64,000 nucleotides of DNA from Streptomyces luteolus (GTDB taxonomy: Bacteria; Actinomycetota; Actinomycetes; Streptomycetales; Streptomycetaceae), in NCBI RefSeq assembly GCF_029968015.1, contig NZ_JASCIS010000020.1, positions 62,001 to 126,000 on the forward strand, written 5' to 3'. The translations under genes were made by a program, and so were the position numbers. Below are positions 33,230-41,805 of the stretch, in pieces (position 1 is the stretch's first letter; each line of letters starts with the position of its first letter). A model generated the notes under the pieces. The model was given only the letters and a program-made list of their open reading frames with translations. It was not told the DNA's origin and searched no databases.

Positions 33230-35020
33230 TCAGGCGTCGAGCCCCGCGAGCACCAGCGGCAGCCGGTCCGCGCCGCTCTCCGTGAGGCGGACCGGGACGC
33301 CCCAGTCCTGCTGGTGGACGTGGCAGGCCGGGTACTCGTTGTTCGGGTCGTCGTCGCAGCTCGCGGCCATCGCCGAGACGTGCAGGACGCCCTCCGTGAC
33401 CTCGGGGTTGAGGGTCAGGGCGCGGGCCAGGTCCGTGCCCTGACCCTCGCCGTCGAGCAGCAGCTCGGGCGGGGTGGAGGAGACGAGCAGACGGGTCGAG
33501 GGGCCGTAGCGGGTGTCGAGCTTCTGGCCTGTCGGCGCCTGGAAGACCACGTCCAACCGCAGCGCGCCGGGGGCCACTTCGGTGGCGGCGCGCTGGGTGC
33601 GGTGGGCGACGGACTCGACGCGTACGGCCTCTTCGGGCAGGCGCAGGCGGGTGAGGCGGTGGCGGGCCGACTCGACGACCACGACGTCCTCACCGACCAC
33701 GACCGCGGCGCTCGGCTCCCTCAAGTCCGTTGCCAGGGTGGTCACTTCACCGCTCGCCGGGTCGAAGCGGCGCAGCGCGTGGTTGTACGTGTCCGAGATC
33801 GCCACCGAGCCGTCCGGGAGCGCGGTGACGCCCAACGGGTGCTGGAGCAGGGCCTGTCCGGCCGCGCCGTCCCGGTGGCCGAAGTCGAAGAGGCCGGTGC
33901 CGACGGCCGTGTGGACCACGCGGTCCGGGTCGATCCAGCGCAGTGCGCTCGTCTCCGAGTCGGCGATCCACAGCCGGTCCTCGGTCGCCGCGAGCCCGGA
34001 CGGCTGCGCGAACCAGGCCTCGGCGGCCGGGCCGTCGACCAGGCCCTCGTTGGTGGTGCCCGCCGCGACCTGGACGGTGCCCGCCTCCGGGTCGTACGTC
34101 CACAGCTGGTGCACGCCCGCCATCGCGATCCACACCAGGCCGTCGAAGACCGCCACGTCCCAGGGCGAGGAGAGGCTGACCTCGCGGGCCGGGCCGGAGG
34201 TGGGTTCGCCCTGCATCCACTGCCGCCCGGTGCCCGCGACCGTCTCGACGGCACCGGTCTCCGGGTCGTACGTGCGCAGCGCGTGGTTCACCGTGTCGGC
34301 GACCAGGACCTTGCCGGAGGGCAGCAGCGCGAGGCCCTGCGGCTCGCTGAAGGCGTCCGGGCCGAGGCCGCGCTCGCCGCTGCCGATGCGGCGTACGACG
34401 GTCTCCCCGTCCGCCTCCAGCTCGACCAGCTGGTGCCGGGTCGAGTCGGAGACCAGGAAGGTGCCGCCGGGCAGCAGCAGCGCCTTGCCGGGGAAGCGCA
34501 GGTCGGTGGCGACGGGCTCCGGCGGGACGTACGGACCGTCCCCGCGGCGGAGCGTGCCCTTGGCCTCGTGCTCGGCCTCCAGCTCCTCGACCAGCTTCTC
34601 GATCGCGTGCGCGTGCCCCTCACCGGCGTGCTGCGCGACCACGTACCCCTCGGGGTCGATGACGACGAGCGTGGGCCAGGCGCGGACCGCGTACTGCTTC
34701 CAGGTGGCGAGCTCGGGGTCGTCGAGCACCGGGTGGTGCACCTCGTACCGCTCGACGGCGTCGACGACGGCCTGGTGCTCGGCCTCGTGCACGAACTTCG
34801 GCGAGTGCACGCCGATGATCACGACCGTGTCGGCGTGCTTGCGCTCCATCTCGCGGAGCTCGTCGAGTACGTGCAGACAGTTGATGCAGCAGAAGGTCCA
34901 GAAGTCCAGAACGACGATGCGTCCCCGCAGGTCGGCGAGGGTGTACTGCTGATCTCCTGTGTTCAGCCAGCCGCCCTTGCCGATCAGCTCGGGGGCCCGA
35001 ACGCGTGCACGTGTAGCCAT
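33230..35020 (-). CDS. thioredoxin-like protein fused to NHL repeats
   Basis: A 596-residue protein. Residues about 8-150 are a thioredoxin/TlpA-like domain with DFWTFCCINCLHVLDEL, the CxxC being CINC. From about 175 onward there are at least five NHL beta-propeller repeats (for example SEPQGLALLPSGKVLVADTVNHALRTYDP-like units, each with an AD-T-N-H-x-R core). A beta-rich C-terminal domain follows. No signal peptide is visible, so it is probably cytoplasmic, unlike exported TlpA proteins. Similar fusions are widespread in bacteria, and human NHLRC2 shares the architecture. The start is ATG 35020, with GTG 35038 as an alternative. It is divergent from the LURP-one-like gene by 41 bp, so promoters overlap. 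Confidence 0.88.
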   Translation of the reverse strand: MATRARVRAPELIGKGGWLNTGDQQYTLADLRGRIVVLDFWTFCCINCLHVLDELREMERKHADTVVIIGVHSPKFVHEAEHQAVVDAVERYEVHHPVLDDPELATWKQYAVRAWPTLVVIDPEGYVVAQHAGEGHAHAIEKLVEELEAEHEAKGTLRRGDGPYVPPEPVATDLRFPGKALLLPGGTFLVSDSTRHQLVELEADGETVVRRIGSGERGLGPDAFSEPQGLALLPSGKVLVADTVNHALRTYDPETGAVETVAGTGRQWMQGEPTSGPAREVSLSSPWDVAVFDGLVWIAMAGVHQLWTYDPEAGTVQVAAGTTNEGLVDGPAAEAWFAQPSGLAATEDRLWIADSETSALRWIDPDRVVHTAVGTGLFDFGHRDGAAGQALLQHPLGVTALPDGSVAISDTYNHALRRFDPASGEVTTLATDLREPSAAVVVGEDVVVVESARHRLTRLRLPEEAVRVESVAHRTQRAATEVAPGALRLDVVFQAPTGQKLDTRYGPSTRLLVSSTPPELLLDGEGQGTDLARALTLNPEVTEGVLHVSAMAASCDDDPNNEYPACHVHQQDWGVPVRLTESGADRLPLVLAGLDA

Positions 35021-35061
35021 GTCCCCATCCAACCTCACTCACCCGGGTACGCATTCCCGCC

Positions 35062-35577
35062 ATGAGATACGTGGTGCGCGACCGGGTCTTAGGTATCGGG
35101 GACGACTACTGGATCGAGGACGAGCAGGGCCGCAAGGCGTTCCTCGTGGACGGGAAGGCGATGCGGCTGCGCGAGACGTTCGAGCTGAAGGATCCGCAGG
35201 GCGACGTGCTGATCGACATCCGCAAGAAGATGCTCTCCCTGCGGGACACGATGACCATCGAGCGCGGCGAGCAGCCCCTCGCGACGGTCCGCCGCAAGCA
35301 GTTCTCGCTGCTGCGCAACCACTACCGCGTGAGCCTGGTCGAGGGCACGGAGCTGGACGTCAGCGGGAAGATCCTGGACCGGGAGTTCGCGGTCGAGTAC
35401 GACGGGGAGCTGCTGGCGGAGATCTCTCGACGGTGGGTGACGTTGAGGGAGACGTACGGGGTGAATGTCGTCCGGGAGGACGTGGATGCGGCGCTGGTGA
35501 TCGCGGTGGCGGTGTGCGTGATTCGGTTGGCGGAGCGGGACAAATCCAGCCCGTCTGGGGGCACCTCCCAGCGGTAG
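35062..35577 (+). CDS. LURP-one-related (Tubby-like fold) protein
   Basis: 171 residues. The body (1-160) is the LOR/Tubby-like barrel: MRYVVRDRVLGIGDDYWIED, then KKMLSLRDTMTIERG and FAVEYDGELLAEISRRW, ending in a helix (DVDAALVIAVAVCVIRLAE). Bacterial members are poorly characterised; phospholipid-scramblase relatives suggest membrane association. The final eleven residues (KSSPSGGTSQR) are encoded by an interspersed repeat that also supplies the stop codon, so the native C-terminus has probably been replaced or extended. The start ATG is 41 bp from the divergent thioredoxin-NHL gene. Confidence 0.85.
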   Translation: MRYVVRDRVLGIGDDYWIEDEQGRKAFLVDGKAMRLRETFELKDPQGDVLIDIRKKMLSLRDTMTIERGEQPLATVRRKQFSLLRNHYRVSLVEGTELDVSGKILDREFAVEYDGELLAEISRRWVTLRETYGVNVVREDVDAALVIAVAVCVIRLAERDKSSPSGGTSQR

Positions 35578-35636
35578 CTGGGGGAGATTGAGGACGAGCG
35601 CCTCAGCGCGACACGGGGTCCGGGGCAGAGCCCCGG
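35546..35636. repeat. composite gene-end repeat between convergent genes
   Basis: CTGGGGGCACCTCCCAGCGG and TAGCTGGGGGAG form nested hairpins. GATTGAGGACGAGCGC, the Streptomyces gene-end repeat, comes next, then CCGGGGC-AGA-GCCCCGG at 35620-35636. The first part overlaps the LURP-one-like coding end. The whole probably terminates both converging transcripts. Confidence 0.85.
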
Positions 35637-35638
35637 GG

Positions 35639-36415
35639 TCAGCCCAGGACCCGGTCCTTCAGGGCCGGGAAGCGTTCCCGGGTCGTCGCCACCGCGCTCG
35701 GGTCGAAGTCCACCGTCAGGATCTCCTCGCCCGAGCCGGCCTCCGCCAGCACCTCGCCCCACGGGTCGACCACGATGCTGTGGCCCGCCTGCGGGACCCC
35801 CGCGTGCGCGCCGCCGGTGCCGCAGGCCAGGACGTACGCCTGGTTCTCGACCGCGCGGGCCTGTGCGAGCAGCGTCCAGTGGGCGCGGCGGCGCTCGGGC
35901 CAGCCCGCGGAGACGACGAGGGTCTCGGCGCCCGCGTCGACCAGGCCGCGGAACAGCTCGGGAAAGCGCAGGTCGTAGCAGGTGGCGAGGCCGAGCACGG
36001 TCGACGGGTGCGGGACCGTGACGAGGTCCTTGCCGGCGCCCATCATCGTGGCCTCGCCCTTGTCGAAGCCGAAGCGGTGGATCTTGCGGTACGTCTGGGC
36101 GAGGGCGCCGTCGGGGGAGAAGACGAGGGTCGTGTTGTAGAGCGTGCCGCTGTCCTCGCGCTCCACGATCGACCCGGCGTGCAGCCAGACGCCCGCGTCG
36201 TGCGCGGCGGCGGCCATCGCGTCGTGCGTGGGCCCGCGCAGCGCTTCCGCCTCGGTGCCGAAGGAGTCGTACGCGAAGGCGCCGACCGGCCACAGTTCCG
36301 GCAGCACCACCAAGTCGGCCCCGGCCTGGTCGCGTACCAGTGAAGCCACCCTGGAGCGGCGGGAATTGACCGATTCGTCGGGGTCTACGTCGATCTGGAT
36401 CAGCGAGGCGCGCAC
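35639..36415 (-). CDS. nitrilase-superfamily amidohydrolase
   Basis: 258 residues with the Glu-Lys-Cys triad of carbon-nitrogen hydrolases: Glu in VVLPELWPVG (about residue 39), Lys in YRKIHRFGFDKGE and Cys in LATCYDLRFPELFR. The last motif and overall length match the omega-amidase/YafV-like branch, which hydrolyses 2-oxo acid omega-amides or deaminated glutathione. It is cytoplasmic. It is divergent from the maleylpyruvate-isomerase-like gene across 151 bp. Substrate assignment is tentative; the enzyme class is secure. Confidence 0.9.
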   Translation of the reverse strand: MRASLIQIDVDPDESVNSRRSRVASLVRDQAGADLVVLPELWPVGAFAYDSFGTEAEALRGPTHDAMAAAAHDAGVWLHAGSIVEREDSGTLYNTTLVFSPDGALAQTYRKIHRFGFDKGEATMMGAGKDLVTVPHPSTVLGLATCYDLRFPELFRGLVDAGAETLVVSAGWPERRRAHWTLLAQARAVENQAYVLACGTGGAHAGVPQAGHSIVVDPWGEVLAEAGSGEEILTVDFDPSAVATTRERFPALKDRVLG

Positions 36416-36566
36416 ACTACCACCGTCCTGGCATTCGAGTACCCATCACCGCCTACGATCGTCACACGAAAGCACTGCAGGCGGCCCGTGCGGCAGCGTA
36501 ACTTAAGGGGCCGAGCCTCCCACGCAGTCCTGCCAGCCCGTACAGACGAACCGCCCGAGGGGTCCC

Positions 36567-37391
36567 GTGACCGTCCATCCCAGCATCCAGACCTACGCCG
36601 ACTCCTGGACCCACTCCGTGGAGGCCATATCCGAGCTGGTGACACCGCTCGCGGAGGGCTCCTGGAACCTGGCGACGCCCTGCCCCGGCTGGTCCGTGCG
36701 GGACCTCGTCTCCCATGTCATCGGGCTCGACTGCGAGATGCTCGGCGACCCCCGGCCGATCCACACGCTGCCGCGGGACCTGTACCACGTGCAGACGGAG
36801 CTGCAGCGGTACATGGAGGTGCAGGTCGACGTCCGCCGGCACCACACGGCGCCGGAGATGACCGCCGAGCTGGAGTACACGATCATCCGCCGCTCCCGGC
36901 AGCTGCGGAACGAGTCGCGCGACCCGCAGACGCAGGTGCGCGGGCCGCTCGGCAACCAGGAGCCGCTCGAAGAGGCTCTTCGCAAGCGGGCGTTCGACGT
37001 GTGGGTGCACGAGCAGGACCTGCGCACGGCCCTCGACACCCCGGCCAACCTGGACTCCCCCGGCGCGTATGTCGCGCGGGACATCCTGATCTCCGGGCTG
37101 CCCAAGGTGGTCGCCAAGCAGGCCGGTGCGCCCGTGAACTCGGCGGTCGTCTTCGACGTCGGCGGCCCCGTGGACTTCCTGCGTACGGTCCGGATCGACG
37201 CCGACGGCAGGGGGACCGTGGACAACGCCCCGTCGCTCGGCCCCGCGGTCACGCTCGCGCTCGACTGGGAGACGTTCTACAAGCTGTGCTGCGGCCGCGT
37301 GAAGCCGGGCTCCGTACGGGACCGCGTGAAGGCGGACGGTGACCAGGAGCTGGCGGAGGCGATCCTGCGGAACTTGGCGATGACGGTGTGA
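36567..37391 (+). CDS. maleylpyruvate isomerase-family mycothiol-dependent protein
   Basis: A 274-residue DinB-like four-helix protein of the MDMPI type. The N-terminal domain contains CPGWSVRDLVSHVIGLD, with His as the first metal ligand, then an acidic region. FDVWVHEQDLRTAL supplies the later ligands at about residues 147-160. The C-terminal domain ends LRNLAMTV. Family members use mycothiol as cofactor for isomerisation or S-transfer, or may be mycothiol transferases; nothing next to it suggests gentisate breakdown. The GTG at 36567 follows AGGGG. The gene ends at a composite repeat/terminator. Confidence 0.88.
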   Translation: MTVHPSIQTYADSWTHSVEAISELVTPLAEGSWNLATPCPGWSVRDLVSHVIGLDCEMLGDPRPIHTLPRDLYHVQTELQRYMEVQVDVRRHHTAPEMTAELEYTIIRRSRQLRNESRDPQTQVRGPLGNQEPLEEALRKRAFDVWVHEQDLRTALDTPANLDSPGAYVARDILISGLPKVVAKQAGAPVNSAVVFDVGGPVDFLRTVRIDADGRGTVDNAPSLGPAVTLALDWETFYKLCCGRVKPGSVRDRVKADGDQELAEAILRNLAMTV

Positions 37392-37398
37392 CCGGCTA

Positions 37399-37458
37399 GC
37401 CCGTCCGGCGATTGAGGACGAGGCCGTCAGGCCGATGGGGTCTGGGGCGCAGCCCCAG
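37399..37458. repeat. composite gene-end repeat / terminator
   Basis: GCCCGTCCGGCGATTGAGGA at 37399 is followed by CTGGGGC-GCA-GCCCCAG (37442-37458), between two converging genes. Same two-part layout as at 35546 and 62606. Confidence 0.87.
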
Positions 37459-37502
37459 GTGCCGAGCCCCGGACCACCCGCACCGGGACGCCGACGTAAG
37501 AC

Positions 37503-38807
37503 CTACGCCGGTACGTGCACCGCCTCCACCCGGCTCGCCACCAACCGCTCACTCTCCAACCGCACCGCGCGCCGCCGCAGCCGCAGGATCTGCGTGACGC
37601 CCAGAGCCTCCAGGGCGAAGATCGAGCAGAACGCGATCCGGTAGTTCTGGCCGGTCGCGTCGAGCAGGACGCCGACCGCGAGGAGTGTGGTCATGGAGGC
37701 GACGAAGCCGCCCATGTTGACGATGCCGGAGGCGGTGCCCTGGCGCTCCGGCGGGTTGGCGGGGCGGGCGAAGTCGAAGCCGATCATCGAGGCCGGTCCG
37801 CAGGTGCCGAGCACCACGCAGAGGACGACGAGCAGGGCCGTCGGCGCCGATTCGCCCGGGTAGCCGAGGGTGAGGGCCCACGCGAGGGCGGTCGCGGTGA
37901 CCGTGCCGAGGGCCAGAGGGGTGCGGGCGGCGTGGTGGCGGGCGACGACCTGGCCGTAGACAAGGCCGATGGTCATGCTCGACAGCACGGTCAGGGTGAG
38001 GAGTTCACCCGCCGCGGCGCGGGACAGGCCCTGCGCCTCCACCAGGAACGGCATCCCCCACAGCAGCGTGAAGACCATCATCGGGAACTGCGTGGTGAAG
38101 TGCACCCAGAGCCCGAGCCGGGTGCCGGGCTCCCGCCAGGCCTCCGCTATCTGCCGCCGTACGAACGCGGGCCCCTGGGCCTGCTTGACCGGCGGCGGCT
38201 CGTGGCCCTCCGGGTGGTCCTTGAGGAAGAGCAGCAGCAGGACGAGGACGACGACGCCCGCGAGCGAGCTGCCCACGAACGCGGCGGTCCAGCCGAGCCC
38301 GTGCAGCATCCGCGAGAGTACGAGCGTGGACACGAGGTTGCCGCCCATCCCGATGAGCCCGGCGAGCTGCGCGACGAGCGGTCCGCGCCGCGCCGGGAAC
38401 CAGCGGGTGCCCAGGCGAAGGACGCTGATGAAGGTCATCGCGTCCCCGCAGCCGAGCAGCGCACGCGCGGCGAGCGCCATGCCGTACGAGGGCGCGAGCG
38501 CGAAGGAGAGCTGGCCGACGGTGAACAGGACGACGCCGAGGGTCAGCACCCTCTTCGTGCCGAGCCGGTCGACCATCAGGCCCACGGGGATCTGCATGCC
38601 CGCGTAGACGAGGAGCTGGAGGATCGAGAACGTGGACAGGGCGGAGGCGCTGACGTGGAAGCGTTCGGCGGCGTCAAGGCCTGCGACGCCGAGCGAGGTG
38701 CGGAAGATGACGGCGACGAAGTAGACGGCGACGCCGATCGACCAGACCGCGACGGCCCTCCGGCCGCCGGGCGGATCGCCGGGGAGCCGGATCTCTCGAT
38801 CGCTCAT
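37503..38807 (-). CDS. MFS transporter
   Basis: A 434-residue major facilitator with twelve predicted membrane helices in two six-helix halves and a central loop carrying PPPVKQAQGPAF. The loop between helices 2 and 3 has the MFS signature variant GLMVDRLGTKRV. Helix 5 contains GMGGNLVSTLVL. It resembles anion/organic-acid or sugar-acid permeases rather than drug exporters. The ATG at 38807 overlaps the upstream GntR stop (ATGA), so the regulator and transporter form one leftward operon. A GntR/FCD partner suggests an organic acid effector that is also the substrate. Confidence 0.9.
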   Translation of the reverse strand: MSDREIRLPGDPPGGRRAVAVWSIGVAVYFVAVIFRTSLGVAGLDAAERFHVSASALSTFSILQLLVYAGMQIPVGLMVDRLGTKRVLTLGVVLFTVGQLSFALAPSYGMALAARALLGCGDAMTFISVLRLGTRWFPARRGPLVAQLAGLIGMGGNLVSTLVLSRMLHGLGWTAAFVGSSLAGVVVLVLLLLFLKDHPEGHEPPPVKQAQGPAFVRRQIAEAWREPGTRLGLWVHFTTQFPMMVFTLLWGMPFLVEAQGLSRAAAGELLTLTVLSSMTIGLVYGQVVARHHAARTPLALGTVTATALAWALTLGYPGESAPTALLVVLCVVLGTCGPASMIGFDFARPANPPERQGTASGIVNMGGFVASMTTLLAVGVLLDATGQNYRIAFCSIFALEALGVTQILRLRRRAVRLESERLVASRVEAVHVPA

Positions 38808-39484
38808 CGCACGTCTCCCCTGGCCAGGTTGGAGAACCAGCCGACGTGCCGGTGGACGACGGCGACGGCCGCGTCCGCGTCGCCCGCGCGCAGCGCGTCG
38901 AGGATCTCGGCGTGCTCGCCGAGGGTCTTGGCGATGCGGTCGGGGTGCGAGTGCATCACGGCGACGCCCATCCGCAACTGCCGGTCGCGGAGCTGGTCGT
39001 AGAGGCGGGAGAGGATCTCGTTGCCGCCGCTGCGGACGATCTCGGCGTGGAAGCAGCGGTCGCTGACGGCGGCCGCCGCGAAGTCCCCGGCCGCGGCCTG
39101 TGCGCGCTGCTGGGCGAGGAGCTCCTCCAGGCGCTCGATGAGCGCTGCGGGCGCGGGCACGGCCTTGCGCGCCGCGTGCTCCTCGACGAGCAGCCGGGTC
39201 TCGACCACGTCCGCGATCTCCTGCGCGGAGACCGGCAGGACCAGGGCGCCCTTCTTCGGGTAGAGCTTCAGCAGCCCCTCGACCTCCAGCTTGAGCAGGG
39301 CCTCGCGCACGGGCGTACGGGAGACGCCGACGTCGGTGGCCAGCTCGCCCTCGGTGAGGAGGGTGCCGCCCTCGTACCGCCGTTCCAGTACGGCCTGCTT
39401 CACGTGCTGGTAGACGCGCTCCGCGGCGGGGGGCTGCTTCGTCGGGGGCGCGGGGGCGGGGGAGGGTGCGGCAGGCATGCGCAC
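38804..39484 (-). CDS. GntR-family (FadR/FCD subgroup) regulator
   Basis: 226 residues. A Pro/Ala-rich leader (1-18) precedes a winged helix-turn-helix at about 20-90 with LTEGELATDVGVSRTPVREA. An all-helical FCD ligand domain spans 95-220; its metal-binding residues fall in ETRLLVEEHAARKA, DRCFHAEIV, LGEHAEIL and VHRHVGWF. FCD proteins bind carboxylic acids via a metal. It heads an operon with the MFS transporter. Upstream, CATCAGG is directly repeated at 39495 and 39506, a possible autoregulatory site. ATG 39484 or 39478 could be used. Confidence 0.9.
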   Translation of the reverse strand: MRMPAAPSPAPAPPTKQPPAAERVYQHVKQAVLERRYEGGTLLTEGELATDVGVSRTPVREALLKLEVEGLLKLYPKKGALVLPVSAQEIADVVETRLLVEEHAARKAVPAPAALIERLEELLAQQRAQAAAGDFAAAAVSDRCFHAEIVRSGGNEILSRLYDQLRDRQLRMGVAVMHSHPDRIAKTLGEHAEILDALRAGDADAAVAVVHRHVGWFSNLARGDVR

Positions 39485-39530
39485 AGCATAGATACATCAG
39501 GTGTGCATCAGGAACCGGCGTCCGGGATGC

Positions 39531-39590
39531 GGGACGGGGTCCGGGACGGGGTCCGGGACGGGGTCCGGGACAGGATCCGGGACGGGTGCG
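39531..39590. repeat. 12-bp tandem repeat, five units
   Basis: GGGACGGGGTCC occurs three times exactly (39531-39566), then twice in degenerate form, in the 288-bp divergent spacer between gntR and the carboxypeptidase gene. Each unit is nearly self-complementary. Confidence 0.88.
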
Positions 39591-39718
39591 GATATCGGAC
39601 GTGCGAAGTCGGTCGCAGGACACGCTCGCGCGTTCCCGCTTTCACCCGGACGAGTGCGCATCCATTCACTTCGGCCGTACGTCTTGTATCCGGAACTGCC
39701 TTTCTGGGTTTCCGATTT

Positions 39719-39735
39719 GACACCTCTCGGGTGTC
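39719..39735. promoter_or_regulatory. hairpin GACACC-N5-GGTGTC upstream of carboxypeptidase
   Basis: A 6-bp inverted repeat followed by TTT, 38 bp before the TTG start. It could be an operator or an attenuator; no further evidence. Confidence 0.35.
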
Positions 39736-39772
39736 TTTCCCCAGACGCTTACGCGAATTCGGAGCATCGACT

Positions 39773-40708
39773 TTGATCCGTACCACCCGACGCGCGCGCA
39801 GGACTGCCGCCGTCGTCCTCACGACCGGAGCCGCCCTGGTCGTCTCGCCGCTCGCGACGCCCGCGCAGGCCGCCGCCAAACCCCCGTCCGTCAGCGCCAA
39901 GGGCGCCTACCTCGCGGACGCGAAGAGCGGGAGACAGCTCTTCGGGAAGGCCGTCGACACCAAGCGGCAGATGGCCTCCACCACCAAGGTCATGACCGCT
40001 GCCGTCGTCCTGGACAGCCCCGGCCTGAAACTCGACCGCAAGATCACCGTCAAGAAGACCTACCGCGACTACGTCGCCAAGGAGGGCGCCAGCACCGCCG
40101 ACCTGCGCACCGGCGACAAGCTCACCGTCCGCCAGCTGCTCTACGCGACGCTGCTGCCCTCCGGCTGCGACGCGGCGTACGCCCTGGCCGACGCCTTCGG
40201 CAGCGGTTCGACGGTGAAGGCGCGCACCGCGTCGTTCATCTCGAAGATGAACAAGAAGGCCGCCGCGCTCGGCATGAAGAACACCAGGTTCGACTCCTTC
40301 GACGGCATCTCGCAGGGCGGCAAGAACTACTCGACGCCGAAGGACCTGAGCACACTGGCCGCGCACACGGTCAAGAACTCCACGTTCCGTACGGTCGTGA
40401 AGGCGAAGAGCACCAGGCAGAAGGCCCGGGCGAGCAGCGGCGGCACCCGCACCTACACCTGGTACAACACCAACAAGCTGCTCGGCTCCTACAAGGGCGC
40501 CATCGGCATCAAGACCGGTACCGGCAGCGCCGCCGGCTCCTGCCTCGTGTTCGCCGCGACTCGCGGCGACAAGACCCTGGTCGGCGCGATCCTGAACGAC
40601 TCGAACCGCTACGCCGACGCGGCGAAGATGCTCGACCACGGCTTCAAGTCGAACTCCGCGAAGACGATGCGTCTGCGTCCGCTGCCGAGCGGCGCGCAGC
40701 AGGACTGA
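39773..40708 (+). CDS. D-alanyl-D-alanine carboxypeptidase (S11 PBP)
   Basis: A 311-residue low-molecular-weight penicillin-binding protein, beginning at TTG 39773 with GGAGC upstream. Residues 1-37 are a basic signal peptide cleaved after TPAQAAA. The active site SxxK is in MASTTKVMTA. The SxN position is SGC (PSGCDAAYALAD), as in several Streptomyces homologues, and the KTG box is GIKTGTGSAAG. It trims the terminal D-Ala from peptidoglycan stem peptides outside the membrane. No C-terminal amphipathic anchor is evident, so it may be released or wall-bound. The reading frame upstream of the TTG crosses the 12-bp repeats and is not coding. Confidence 0.9.
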   Translation: MIRTTRRARRTAAVVLTTGAALVVSPLATPAQAAAKPPSVSAKGAYLADAKSGRQLFGKAVDTKRQMASTTKVMTAAVVLDSPGLKLDRKITVKKTYRDYVAKEGASTADLRTGDKLTVRQLLYATLLPSGCDAAYALADAFGSGSTVKARTASFISKMNKKAAALGMKNTRFDSFDGISQGGKNYSTPKDLSTLAAHTVKNSTFRTVVKAKSTRQKARASSGGTRTYTWYNTNKLLGSYKGAIGIKTGTGSAAGSCLVFAATRGDKTLVGAILNDSNRYADAAKMLDHGFKSNSAKTMRLRPLPSGAQQD

Positions 40709-41681
40709 CGCCCCGGCCGTTCCCGGTCTGAGGGCTCGCGGCCCTGATCCGGCTCCTGCCGCCCCGGGAGGAGCCGGACACCGCCGCGAGCGCCACAGCC
40801 GCGAGCGCCAGCGCCGCCCCGCCCACCGTGAACGCGCTGACCTGCGCATCGCCGTGCGGCAGGAACACGTCGAGGGCGAGCGAGCCGAGCAGCTGCCCGG
40901 TGATCGTGCACAGGCCGAGCAGCAGCACGCCCAGCTTCTGCACAGCGGCCACGGCGACCGAGATGAACGCGATGCCGACGAGCCCGCCGAGATACAGGTA
41001 CGGATCGCCGGGCAGCCCCGCCGGCACCCCGACCGCGACCGCGTGCCCCACGAAGACCAGGCCCAGCACGGCCGTACCGGTGAGGAAGTTGACGTACGTG
41101 CCGGTGTACGCGGACCCGGACGACAGCCGTACGTGACCGTTCACCGCCTGCTGCCAGCTGACGCACACACCGGCGACCACGGGCAGCACGAGCAGCAGAT
41201 ACGGGAACCCGGCACCCAGCCGGTCCGCCATCGACACCCCGACCGCCACGAGCACGAGCCCGGCACCCACCGCCCGCCGCACCGTGGGCCGCTGCGGACC
41301 GGCAGGGCCGAGGCCCTTCGCGTCGACGAGCAGCCCGCCGCCCACCTGCCCGGCGACGACGGCCACCGTGAACAGCGCGACGCCGAGCGCCCCGACGGTC
41401 AGGCCCTGCGCCAGCACGAACGTGGCGCCGCCGCACCCGCCGAGGAGCTGCCACCACTTCAGCCGCGCCGCCCGGACGTCCCGGACCACCCGGCCGAACC
41501 CGTGCCGGGCGCCCCGCACCGCGAGCAGCCCCACGGAGAGCACGAGCAGCCCGGAGCCGAAGGAGAGCACCGCGGCGGCCGTCCCGTCGCCGAGGTCGGC
41601 GGCGAGCTGGCCGTTGATGCGGGCCTGCAGGGATATCAGCGCCCCGGAGAAGACGGCGAGGAGCAACCAGAGGACGTGCAC
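40644..41681 (-). CDS. DMT-superfamily transporter (YdcZ/DUF606-like)
   Basis: About 345 residues with ten hydrophobic helices arranged as two related halves. They begin VLWLLLAVFSGALISLQARINGQLAADLGDG in part, a typical DUF606 opening, and the second half restarts LLLVLPVVAGVCVSWQQAVNGH. Members include multidrug and possible purine or sugar exporters. The start is GTG 41681, because the upstream frame crosses a terminator hairpin. The last 40 residues are low-complexity and Ser/Asp-rich. The gene's 3' end overlaps the end of the convergent carboxypeptidase gene by 65 bp, so one of these C-termini may be longer than its homologues. Confidence 0.83.
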   Translation of the reverse strand: MHVLWLLLAVFSGALISLQARINGQLAADLGDGTAAAVLSFGSGLLVLSVGLLAVRGARHGFGRVVRDVRAARLKWWQLLGGCGGATFVLAQGLTVGALGVALFTVAVVAGQVGGGLLVDAKGLGPAGPQRPTVRRAVGAGLVLVAVGVSMADRLGAGFPYLLLVLPVVAGVCVSWQQAVNGHVRLSSGSAYTGTYVNFLTGTAVLGLVFVGHAVAVGVPAGLPGDPYLYLGGLVGIAFISVAVAAVQKLGVLLLGLCTITGQLLGSLALDVFLPHGDAQVSAFTVGGAALALAAVALAAVSGSSRGGRSRIRAASPQTGNGRGVSPAARRSAADADASSSRSST

Positions 41682-41746
41682 GGCAGGAGCTTTCGTACGG
41701 GGACGGGCGGGAGAGGCGGGACGGGCGGGAGAGGCGGGACAGGCGG

Positions 41747-41782
41747 GAGCCCGGATGCGCCTTGCGGGGCGCACCCGGGCTC
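41747..41782 (-). terminator. terminator after first bkd operon
   Basis: GAGCCCGG-AT-GCGCC (41747-41761) pairs with GGCGC-A-CCCGGGCTC ending at 41782, 24 bp beyond the E2 stop. It separates the bkd operon from the DMT gene; CGGGAGAGG-like repeats follow at 41704-41746. Confidence 0.8.
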
Positions 41783-41805
41783 GATGTGCGAAGGGCGTGT
41801 GCAGG

